Assembly: GCA_028565635.1 (NCBI GenBank)
Contig: JAOXYB010045170.1
Coordinates: 1 to 27,047 of the forward strand
Length of the DNA: 27,047 bases
Direction: 5' to 3'
Source of the DNA: Phoronis ovalis
Taxonomy: Eukaryota > Phoronida > Phoronidae
In this document: positions 1 through 7,767 of the stretch, in pieces
Position numbering within the stretch: position 1 is the stretch's first letter
Layout of the letters: every line of letters starts with the position of its first letter
The notes under the pieces: model-generated
Told to the model about the DNA's origin: nothing
Database searches by the model: none
What the model saw: only the letters and a program-made list of their open reading frames with translations
Program-made: the position numbers and the translations under genes

Positions 1-197
1 AATATGCTAAAACATTTTTTACATGCGGGTATGATATAATACCTAACAAATTCAAAATTTCATAGTTTTCAAATGTGCCGGTTGCATAATTTTAACTTGA
101 ATTGAATACCTGTTGTATAATTCTATAACATATAAATATTTTATCCTATGTTAAATTACAATTATGCTTCACATCCCAACTATAATTTGGTCTGATC

Positions 198-245
198 TAC
201 GTTGTCGTTCATCTACAGGTGAAAAAAGATCGTAACTTTGGGAAA
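198..245 (+). repeat. Diverged copy 1 of a short dispersed segment
   Basis: This segment aligns with 1316-1364: both run TACGTTGT, about 20 variable bases, then GAAAAAA, TCGTAACTT and GGAAA. The copies are diverged and have no clear ends. In both, a reading frame through TACGTTGT gives Tyr-Val-Val and then Lys-rich residues before a stop, so the pair may descend from a coding fragment. That last point is inference from very short sequence. Confidence 0.35.
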
Positions 246-558
246 CAGTGTTAGAGGGCACTTCCCCATATCTAATCGAACAAATCCTGAATAAATAAAT
301 TAAATGTATAACCTAGTTATGCAAAATAAACTATTATTATATACTTTACACTTTTGAACTTAAAATAACAATAATAAAATATCTTATATTTATACTATGA
401 CCTTTGTGCGTTTTAAATAATTAATAGATAATTGTTTATCTTGTTGATAGTGTTTTGGACGCATCGCAATTACAAAATAACTTTGATTTTCCTTCACGTC
501 GTAATTATAATTTTTTTAAGTATCGCTATTTGATAATATTATGCAATACAAGACCTAG

Positions 559-759
559 CATGATTAGGGGCCCCTTGTAAGAAGCATCGTAAAGTTACAA
601 TTCCCTAAATCATGACTTATGGAAGAAAAATCCGTTGTCCGAAATTTATTTTGTAAGTTTACCGCTCGTGTACATGTAAATATCTTTACAAAGTTACGGA
701 ATCGTAAATATTTATATATGTAACTTTACGATGTTTCCGACAACGGGCCCCCATGAATA
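559..759. mobile_element. MITE with 33-bp TIRs and 8-bp target-site duplication
   Basis: The element proper is 567-751 (185 bp). Its left terminal inverted repeat (567-599) and right one (719-751) match at 29 of 33 positions, beginning GGGGCCC and ending CATCGTAAAGTTACA. It is flanked by CATGATTA (559-566) and CATGAATA (752-759), an 8-bp target-site duplication with one mismatch. The inside is AT-rich, has no ORF, and carries a subterminal CCGTTGTCCGAAA echo of the terminal repeat near 631. An 8-bp duplication is usual for hAT transposons, but the GGGGCCC terminus is not the typical hAT end, so the superfamily is left open. It must be non-autonomous. Confidence 0.8.
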
Positions 760-872
760 GCCAAGGACTACAGTAATACTAACTAATTTAAATATATAAG
801 ATCTTGTGTATTATTTCATTTCAAATATTTTACTATTATATTATTAACCTAAGCTCACGTGAAACACAATCT

Positions 873-943
873 TTATCTGAATACTAAATTTCACTAAAAA
901 AATTAAGCAATGATCGATATACTGAAATTTAGTATTCAGATAA
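873..943. repeat. Perfect 21-bp-arm hairpin
   Basis: The arms 873-893 and 923-943 are exact reverse complements over 21 bp (core ATCTGAATACTAAATTTC), with a 29-bp loop. No flanking duplication is evident. It could be a decayed foldback element or a structured transcript segment. The ORF crossing it on the minus strand does not look like a gene. Confidence 0.85.
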
Positions 944-1436
944 GATAATAATTGTTGAGCAACTAACCGCATTTTATTATTCGCATGATGCACATCACTA
1001 AAAAGTATATTGTCCCGTATGCATAGATATCTCTTGCGATAAATCATGTGGATAGCTTGTATATTGTTAGTGACATCTTGTAAACTTTAACTAACTAGTA
1101 TAAATTGCAGTTTAAATATTATTAATTTTCAAGGAACAAGACATTTTAAAATGCGTCGTAATATTTCCGTGTAACAGCCGTTTTGGTACATGTGACCCGA
1201 AATGTATGTACATTATTATGGTTTTTAACTTGGCTATTGTTTAATTCAGTCACCTGTGAATAGAATCATTTTTTCTTGTTTACTGCAATTTGGCGCAGGT
1301 CAAGATGACCAGTTTTACGTTGTTCGAATGCAAAAAAATGGAAAAAAATCGTAACTTGAGGAAATAAAATAAACTATAAAAGAAAACCGATATTTATAAT
1401 AGTAATACAAAATAAAATAAACTCTTGTGGAAATTC
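944..1436. other. Non-coding AT-rich stretch
   Basis: No supported gene is seen. The stretch contains the second diverged copy (1316-1364) of the segment at 198-245. It also contains AGGTCA-aga-TGACCA (1297-1311), an inverted pair of nuclear-receptor-type half-sites with 3-bp spacing and one mismatch from the palindromic consensus. Confidence 0.5.
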
Positions 1437-1836
1437 TGTATGATTGACAGGTTGCAGATCGAGCACAGGGTACACGAAATAACTTTAGAGTGTTGTCACT
1501 TCTTCATTTCTAGTTTAGTAGTAAAAAAAACAGTAGTTCTAAAAAAAAATCTGCAATATGCTTTCAAAAACAAACACTATGTTTGATTTTAAGTTCAATT
1601 CTTACTACTGCAGTACCATATTTTAGTCCCAATTAAAAGATGTTTCAGCTAATAATGAGTAACAACTTCAAAGTTTGCTGGAGAGCAAGTTTAAAATGTT
1701 GAAACAATTGATAATTTACATATTTTTGTTTCTAAAATATAAAAAAAAGTTATGTTATCATAATGAATTGTTGGTTAAATGGTTTGAAAATATCTCAAAA
1801 GGTATATTATTGTTGTCAAAGTGAACAAACATTTAC
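1437..1836 (+). repeat. 400-bp direct repeat, copy 1
   Basis: This segment is identical, base for base, to 4156-4555 (constant offset 2719, no substitution or indel seen on line-by-line comparison). It starts TGTATGATTGACAGG and ends GTGAACAAACATTTAC; identity stops sharply at both ends. There are no terminal inverted repeats, no long ORF and no clear target-site duplication, so it is not obviously a transposon. Perfect identity implies very recent duplication, gene conversion or an assembly join artefact. Confidence 0.95.
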
Positions 1837-2671
1837 AATTATTGTTATGGCTCTTTGTCATAATATATGAATTTTATTCTTGGTAACGTTTACATGTAAG
1901 ATTATATGCTATAAAAAATGATTTTTGATTATTTAATGGCAAAGATTTCATATATCTTTGCAACCGTACATTTAATATATAATTCACAAACTCCTCGTTA
2001 AGGTATTGCATGCTGTCCTATCTTTTTTAGTTTCTCGCTACCAATCAAAGTTATTTGTGAAGGAAACATTTTAAATAGAAGTGTTCAGGCTGAGAAGTGT
2101 TTTGATCTTCTAAATTTTTCGTTAAAATATCACAGATTAATCTTGATCAAAACCATGTGACTTAAAAAACTGATAACGATAATTTTTTATGTCAACTAAC
2201 AATTTTACAGTTTTAAGTTTACCATTTTTATTCTTTTGTCACTCTTATAAAAATACAAATTCCTCTGTGTCTATAGTTTCTTTAGTCCGATTTAGTTACT
2301 AGGATGATGAGTCCAGTAAGGATGAGTTTCTGAGAATCATTTTCTTAAATTTTCGTGAAAACGGTCCATTGTTTTAAACTATTTCGCAATTACCGAAAAA
2401 AATACAATAAAAAATGTACACTCAAAGGGTAGTTAATGTAGTGTAATGTAAACGTGGAATCACATGTTATTTCTTTCAAATTGAGAATGCAGTACGTTAA
2501 TAATTGATGAGTAATGCATAAGAGATCTCAGATTAAAAGTATTGTTCGTTTCAAAGTCTCGATGCTACTATACAACAATAAATACTATAGAAACGTATTA
2601 TGAAGGAAGATTGAAGTTTTCAACTATTAGGAAAAGTGTTCATATTTTTTAAATCTATTACATAAATACAG
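1837..2671. other. Non-coding stretch upstream of the cysteine-rich exon
   Basis: This AT-rich sequence lies inside the direct-repeat bracket. I searched it for a plus-strand signal-peptide exon ending in phase 1 that could feed the exon at 2672 and found none that was convincing. Short ATG-led hydrophobic runs exist (for example near 1939) but hit stops or lack a donor in the right phase. Confidence 0.5.
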
Positions 2672-2821
2672 GATCAAAACCTGCAAAAACCGGCGGTGAA
2701 GTGTGTACCAGTTACATAGACTTGAAAAGTGTGTACCACGAATTATCCATGTGTCAAAAGTTCTGTTGCGACAATGATAGACTCAGAATTGAGCACATGA
2801 ACCAAGTATTGCAACCTGCAG
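2672..2821 (+). CDS. Candidate internal exon, Shisa-like cysteine-rich ectodomain module (partial gene)
   Basis: The segment follows an ACAG acceptor and ends at CAG|GTAGAT; a second donor, AAG|GTAACA, lies 10 bp further on. It is 150 nt, phase 1 at both ends, and only one frame is open. It encodes about 50 residues with GGEVC, a cysteine 15 residues later, then KFCC; the spacing is C-x15-C-x3-CC. Known of the family: Shisa/STMC6 ectodomains start G-E-x-C, have the second Cys after about 15 residues with an Asp and a Val-aromatic pair between, then CC-x3-x-L-R and more Cys. Here D, VY and CC..RLR fit, but the later cysteines are replaced (DND, IEH). No signal-peptide or membrane exon was found on this strand. 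It may be an orphan, divergent or decaying exon; the Shisa link is inference. Confidence 0.5.
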
Positions 2822-3018
2822 GTAGATCAAGGTAACAAAAATATTGTTAAATTAATTAAAATTTAAACATAAATAATACAAGTACATTTTTAAAGATCTT
2901 ATGCGTTTGAGTTGCCACTATATCCATGGATTAGAGGATCAACCTCTGAACACTGAGCGTTGGAATATAAAAGTGCGTATTGATTTATTAGTTTGAAACT
3001 ATCCTGTCAATTTTCGAC

Positions 3019-3042
3019 AAAATTAATATTAATATTAATTTT
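3019..3042. repeat. 24-bp AT palindrome
   Basis: AAAATTAATATT is followed directly by its own reverse complement, giving a perfect 24-bp palindrome in AT-rich DNA. At this base composition it may be chance. Confidence 0.6.
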
Positions 3043-3312
3043 ACAAATTTTGTGCGAAATTAAATCCACGATAAGTTATAGATAGATAAATATATAAAGT
3101 TCCATATTGTAAGTCAGGAAGAGATAGAAAAAGCCCATTACTTTAGTGAAACTATAATTAACAATTGCATTTAACCATCATACGTCATCTTAGTGCATGA
3201 CAGCATAAAGCGATCTTGGGGTTGTTGGCTTAGATTATATTTTGGGTTGCGTACATACTGCCATGTGTAAGCGAAATTTGTCGAGAAAAATGTATCCCGT
3301 CTGCTTTTGCAG

Positions 3313-3397
3313 ATACAGAATGAACCGATTATTTGAAAATGACGTCAATGTGCTGCAAAGACTCGGTAAAGTAAATGAGCTTGAAATCACAGAATAA
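3313..3397 (+). CDS. Weak candidate terminal exon following the cysteine-rich exon
   Basis: A good acceptor (CGTCTGCTTTTGCAG) precedes a frame that is open for 27 codons and ends in TAA, reading YRMNRLFENDVNVLQ and then [12 protein letters not shown]. It starts with one base of a split codon, which matches the phase left by the alternative donor of the exon at 2672 (end at 2831). The two would then join in frame with a 481-bp intron. There is no recognised domain, and the segment overlaps the start of the Trp-repeat ORF in another frame. Phase agreement alone has a one-in-three chance, so this is weak. Confidence 0.22.
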
Positions 3398-3797
3398 AAA
3401 CAGGAGAGAGCGCAGAATGACAGATATTTCGAATCTGTGGAGCTCATGGAATCCGTGGAGCTCTTGGATCCCCTCCTGGAGTTCTTGGAATACGTGGAAT
3501 TCTTGGAATACATGGAACACGTGGAATTCTTGGAATACATGGAATTCTTGGAATAAATGGAGCACGTGGAATTCTTGGAATACACGGAATTCTTGGAATA
3601 AATGGAGCACGTGGAATTCTTGGAATACATGGAATTCTTGGAATAAATGGAGCACGTGGAATTCTTGGAATACCTCATGGAATATGTGGAACTCTTGGAA
3701 TGCACTGAATGCTACAACTTCTGCGAGTACTCCTGTTTCCAAAAGCTATGGTTACTCAGTTTCTATTGCTCTGCTTGTAGGGTTAATAAGTCGTTGA
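3375..3797 (+). CDS. Repeat-encoded Trp-rich ORF, 140 aa, doubtful gene
   Basis: The ATG has an in-frame TAA immediately 5', so the ORF is complete as read. Residues 1-21 are polar and basic (NKNRRERR). Residues 22-113 are almost entirely tripeptides of the type W-N/S-x ([12 protein letters not shown]), placing Trp at every third position. The last 27 residues ([20 protein letters not shown] and on) are Ser-rich, then hydrophobic. The Trp region is the translation of a 9-bp minisatellite, and the minus strand is also open across it in two frames, as expected of any stop-free repeat with a period divisible by three. I recognise no family. The maintained frame and hydrophobic C-terminus are mildly suggestive; a non-coding minisatellite is the default reading. 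Confidence 0.25.
   Translation: MSLKSQNKNRRERRMTDISNLWSSWNPWSSWIPSWSSWNTWNSWNTWNTWNSWNTWNSWNKWSTWNSWNTRNSWNKWSTWNSWNTWNSWNKWSTWNSWNTSWNMWNSWNALNATTSASTPVSKSYGYSVSIALLVGLISR
3438..3713. repeat. Minisatellite: 9-bp units in a 45-bp higher-order repeat
   Basis: About 30 units of the form TGGAnnnnn run through the segment. The core is a 45-bp block of five units (TGGAATTCT, TGGAATACA, TGGAATTCT, TGGAATAAA, TGGAGCACG) repeated at 3522-3566, 3567-3611 and 3612-3656 with a single substitution. More diverged units lie on both sides. Two 3-bp insertions (3474-3476, 3675-3677) keep the 3-bp register, so every frame stays open. Confidence 0.95.
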
Positions 3798-4155
3798 CAC
3801 ATTTTTATGAATTGCACTGACAATATACTCGTAAAATCTTGTCTTATTACGCTATGCTCATTATACGATTATATTTATTATTACTATTTCCGAAGCCAGG
3901 GAAGTCAATACATCTGAATAAGTTTTAACGTTTTGAGTAAGTTATTTAAACCGTTTAAATGTCAACGAAATGTGCATATTGTGATTTACCAGACAACACC
4001 ATCGAATACTGTTAGAAACAATCTTTGTTCATGAAAAGTAAGCAAGTGAAAATTTAATTACTAGGAAACCCTCTCTTGAGCTGAAATTTCCTTTTTAAGC
4101 AGTCGATCCCCGACATGCATATCCGGTTAATACGGTAATCTGCACTACCTAAGTT
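3798..4155. other. Non-coding stretch before direct-repeat copy 2
   Basis: AT-rich sequence in which I see no gene, transposon end or regular repeat. Confidence 0.5.
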
Positions 4156-4555
4156 TGTATGATTGACAGGTTGCAGATCGAGCACAGGGTACACGAAATA
4201 ACTTTAGAGTGTTGTCACTTCTTCATTTCTAGTTTAGTAGTAAAAAAAACAGTAGTTCTAAAAAAAAATCTGCAATATGCTTTCAAAAACAAACACTATG
4301 TTTGATTTTAAGTTCAATTCTTACTACTGCAGTACCATATTTTAGTCCCAATTAAAAGATGTTTCAGCTAATAATGAGTAACAACTTCAAAGTTTGCTGG
4401 AGAGCAAGTTTAAAATGTTGAAACAATTGATAATTTACATATTTTTGTTTCTAAAATATAAAAAAAAGTTATGTTATCATAATGAATTGTTGGTTAAATG
4501 GTTTGAAAATATCTCAAAAGGTATATTATTGTTGTCAAAGTGAACAAACATTTAC
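4156..4555 (+). repeat. 400-bp direct repeat, copy 2
   Basis: Exact second copy of 1437-1836 in the same orientation, 2719 bp downstream. It ends about 120 bp before the polyadenylation signal of the minus-strand membrane-protein gene. The flanks of the two copies do not match. Confidence 0.95.
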
Positions 4556-4672
4556 TTGTTTTGGAGTCACAAATTAGAAAATATGGTGGAGTAAAAATAA
4601 AGCGATGAAAAAAATAAAATAAAAATACTTTGTGAAACATGCTAAGTCACAGATTCATAATGGTTTTTGGTT

Positions 4673-4678
4673 TTTATT
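4673..4678 (-). terminator. Polyadenylation signal AATAAA of the membrane-protein gene
   Basis: TTTATT on the plus strand reads AATAAA on the minus strand, 237 bp past the TAA stop of the gene at 4915-6420. It is the first canonical signal downstream and defines a plausible 3' UTR of roughly 250 nt, rich in TTGTATTTG/TTATAGG repeats near 4850-4890. Confidence 0.55.
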
Positions 4679-4914
4679 ACAATTTGTATGACCGTGTACA
4701 ATGTTAGTGATTTATATAATTATACGCCCAGTATATATAGTTCTATGCAAAAGTAACAACATTATACTAAATATATTACATATACAGACACTACATCTGT
4801 TGTTATGTTCTTTTCATTAGTGAATACATAGAACTAACACCTACTGCTAGGTTGTATTTGTTATAGGTTGTGTTATTATAGGTTGTATTTGGTGTGTCTC
4901 TTGTTATACATTTC

Positions 4915-6420
4915 TTATACATCGACCGACTTAGCAGATGGAACAGGGTCCAATTCTATCTGCTCTCCTTCAGTTGTGGCAAAACGATAACTGATAGTGC
5001 CAGGGTAGGTTGGCTGTTGAAACTGGCGCTGTAGATTATCTCTTGAAGTATTCTTCTTGCTCTTTATATAATCATCCATATCTTCATCTTCATATGAGTC
5101 GTTGCCGTGGCCACTCGACTCATCGCTTACCGCAGCTGTTGCTTCGCGGTAACTTGTGACAGCTGGATAGGTCATTAGTTGACCACGTGGAGGAGCGTGT
5201 TGAATTGGAGCCCCATGAACAACATATGGAGCTGGTTGCATGGGAACACCATAAACAACATAAGGTGCGGGTTGCAGTTGAGCACTAGGACCAACATGAG
5301 CTTGGTGCCAGTATCTTGATATATCTGCAGCTGCTACAAAGAAATAAGGGGAAGTGAACAGCAAGACAAATGGTAGCAAAATATCACAACATTTGGAGAG
5401 AAAAAGTCTGCAACCCTTACATATGCAACTATCCAAATGCAACATATATGCACACACAGACTATGGGAAAATATCTTTCTTAACTCTACATGCAATAAAT
5501 CAGATCCCGATCCGTTAGTGTTCCGTACCCCGGGTCCATACCTTCTCAACTGTCCAAAGCTGCAACATGAAGAAAAGTTACATTATTTTTTGATATTTCC
5601 TACCTTTATCAGAAGGATGCTCTCGAAACTCTTTTTCAGAGGTCTTTGTTCTTGGGATGTTTCCACAAACTAAGGTAACGATCCTAAGTATTATACAAAC
5701 AGCTAAGAAGACTCCAGCTACAGCAAGTACCTGCGTAAAGTAGTTCAGACCCCTGAAAAACAGAACAGCTTCAGAATCAATGGGTGGGTGAATGAATGGA
5801 TGGATGGATGGATGGATGGATGGATGGATGGATGGATGGAGGATATTCCTGAAAATATAATGCAGTTTGTAAATTCAATATATATGCTGTATATTCACGT
5901 CTACCTACGTTGTGGCTTCAACGACTCTTGGCTTAAACTCTTCTTTTAATGATCCTCCATCTGCAATGCCTTGACCTTGGGCTGGATCCTGAGCAGTAAC
6001 ATCTAAAAAATTAATTGTAGGAAGAAATTATTCATGCAGTTGTTTATAAGAAATTCTAGAATTAGGTTTTTTGAACCAATTTGAATATTTTAATAACGTT
6101 TGATGTTAAAAGGACGTAACATGCAGTTTTGAATCATAGAGTGCACGAGCAAACAAGCACTAAGGAAAATATAGTTATACACTATCTTACTGTATATTAA
6201 GAGTGTAAACTTACATGTTTGAGGCATGCAGTTGCATTTACATCAGCTACGCAAAATGTTACTTACATCCAACACATCGATCATAATTCATCTATTGTCT
6301 TAATATTGTAAAGCGTATTTATTTATTTATTCACTTCTTACCTGTAGATGTTAAATATATCAAAAAACCAACAACAGTATTTATACTGAACATAACACAT
6401 CGATACAAAAATACTTCCAT
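4915..6420 (-). CDS. Type I single-pass membrane protein, 246 aa, four coding exons
   Basis: The exons are 6420-6342, 6002-5909, 5752-5604 and 5333-4915 (741 nt). All introns are GT-AG, and phases 1, 2 and 1 join in one frame. The ATG has an in-frame TAA 9 nt upstream. Residues 1-26 form a signal peptide with a hydrophobic core (VVGFLIYL). Residues 27-61 are a short Cys-free, Gly/Glu-rich ectodomain. A membrane helix spans about 62-80 ([16 protein letters not shown]), followed by Arg81, more hydrophobic residues and a basic stretch. The cytoplasmic tail (89-246) holds two PAPYVV repeats (129-134, 141-146), YPAV, an acidic [11 protein letters not shown] segment (186-196) followed by KSKK, and ends SVDV, a possible class II PDZ ligand. 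The shape (signal, TM, PY-rich tail) recalls Shisa-type adaptors, but the cysteine-rich domain is missing. Function unknown; gene structure strongly supported. Confidence 0.85.
5796..5840 (+). repeat. (ATGG)11 microsatellite in intron 2
   Basis: Eleven uninterrupted ATGG units lie inside the 156-bp second coding intron of the membrane-protein gene, preceded by imperfect GGGT/GAAT units. The tract fills nearly a third of the intron and probably varies in length between alleles. Confidence 0.95.
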
Positions 6421-6605
6421 GTTAATTTAGTTCATCTGCACGTCTACCATTTTTCATAAACAGCACGCATCTTATGAATAATAATTAAATTTGTTATAAA
6501 AAATAAGGGTAGGTGATTGACCTTGACCCGTTTAACTTTTTATGATCTAGGTACGGTCTTACCTGGAGTAATGTCGAGACCAGATTTATTTCTAAACAAG
6601 GAGTT
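6421..6605 (-). promoter_or_regulatory. 5' UTR with a likely non-coding first exon of the membrane-protein gene
   Basis: On the minus strand, ATTACTCCAG|GTAAGA is a near-perfect donor with the exon's last base at 6563. No long frame leads into it, which fits a non-coding first exon. The matching acceptor could be GTGCAG about 15 nt before the ATG (exon bases ATGAACTAAATTAAC), giving a ~125-bp 5' UTR intron. I cannot fix the transcription start; no clear TATA box is placed. Confidence 0.45.
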
Positions 6606-6859
6606 TTATGTCTCCCTGTGACATTCTAACATTGTTTTCATGCAAATGAATGTGACAGCTAAGTGATAAGATGAGAAAGGTATTTCGGGCTGAATGATAA
6701 ATATATAGATAGCAAGAACTGGTCGGAGCAAGCTTTTAATTCGCAGTACACGTATGTCTTTGTACAAATAATATAAAAAAACATAATTGCCGAAGAATAA
6801 TTAATCGATTAAAACTTATCCAAATAAAAAAGCTTATAAAAGTTATTATACACACAGTC

Positions 6860-7098
6860 CATACTCATCGAAAAAGCAGCAATGTCCAAACGGTCTATAC
6901 ATAATCACCATCCTCATATCTCATCCAAAGGCAAGAGACCACCTATCTCCGCATCATTATTGGTTACCACATCACGTTCCATACCCATGTAAACGTTTCG
7001 TCATCTATCAGCAGTACCCATCATCATACAAATATCTATTCTCGGGCCACATATGCTGTGGTGGATTTACCATCGGGCATGGAAGACTCTCTCCCCCT
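6860..7098 (-). pseudogene. Possible decayed exon, product unknown
   Basis: This segment is more GC-rich than its surroundings. On the minus strand it follows an acceptor-like ATAACTTCTTTTAG and reads, in successive frames, pieces that look like protein: SMPDGKSTTAYVARE, ENRYLYDDGYC, GMERDVVTNNDAEIGGLLPL and MRYEDGDYV. No frame stays open for more than about 35 codons, so if it was coding it now has several frameshifts. I recognise no family. The plus strand is open too (CPNGLYIITILISHPKARDH), which weakens the case. Confidence 0.22.
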
Positions 7099-7159
7099 CC
7101 CTAAAAGAAGTTATAAAATTACTTTGAATATTTAATTTTAACTAACAATTTACAAAATA

Positions 7160-7323
7160 ATTATAATAAATGTATATGAAATATTTCGTATAAAGACCAT
7201 TCCTTTTAATCCTTCTGAATCATCAGTTAATGTTCCGTTAATTAACGGAACATTAACTGATGATTCAGAAGGATTAAAAGGAATGGTCTTTATACGAAAT
7301 ATTTCATTTAGATTTATTACAAT
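7160..7323. repeat. Perfect 132-bp palindrome (66-bp arms, no spacer) with imperfect extensions
   Basis: The sequence is its own reverse complement from 7176 to 7307 about a centre between 7241 and 7242 (GTTAATTAAC), with no mismatch and no loop. Beyond that the symmetry continues imperfectly to 7160 and 7323. Spacerless palindromes of this size are normally lost quickly in DNA, so this is a recent foldback, a mobile foldback element or a hairpin artefact. It contains no gene. Confidence 0.95.
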
Positions 7324-7325
7324 CT

Positions 7326-7737
7326 CCCGGGGGTACGACTCAAATATATTACTGGTACCTATGAGCGTGAATGGGTTTTTGAAAAGGCCCCTAAATGCGT
7401 TTTTCCATTTTTAAATTTTGACCCCTTTTCACGACTGGAAGATATTTTAGATAGCCTAAAACCACCAACCTCTTGACCAAACTTCGTTTCGAAGTTTGAA
7501 GTTTGGTCAAGAGGTTGGCGGTTTTCAAGGGCTGTTTTGAACGATTTCGATACCCTAAACGTGTACAGTTATTCAAATAAAATAAAGTACCCCATTTTAT
7601 ATTTATCGAAAAATGTAACTCTAAATGCGTAACGCGCGTTAACGTCACTGTTGCTTTGTTCTTAAAAATCATCCTTTTTACGCGTTTTGTTCACGCACAT
7701 ATGGGTACCAACCATTGATTTGAGTCGGACCCACGGG
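7326..7737. mobile_element. Inverted-repeat (MITE-like) element, ~412 bp
   Basis: The left end (7326-7371) and the reverse complement of the right end (7690-7737) align over about 48 bp at roughly 80%: CCCG-GGGT-CGACTCAAAT, then TGGTACC, then GCGTGAA. Inside are a second hairpin (7458-7485 with 7498-7525; 28-bp arms, one mismatch, 12-bp loop) and two similar CTAAATGCGT segments (near 7392 and 7622). I see no clear target-site duplication and no transposase. The right end lies 30 bp before the start codon of the zinc-finger relic, so the element forms its proximal upstream region. Confidence 0.6.
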
Positions 7738-7767
7738 TGTTACCTATATCCCCTCACTGCAATCAAG

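Noticed and set aside
3235-3742. Long minus-strand ORFs (156 and 137 aa) across the Trp-repeat region
   Set aside because: They are the reverse readings of a stop-free 9-bp repeat with a period divisible by three; the residues (SKNSTCS, FQEFHV) are pure repeat translation.
5334-5673. ORFs at 5334-5549 (minus) and 5437-5673 (plus)
   Set aside because: They are shadows over intron 3 and exon 3 of the spliced membrane-protein gene.
7391-7672. 93-aa minus-strand ORF
   Set aside because: It lies wholly inside the inverted-repeat element and its internal hairpin and has no recognisable protein feature.
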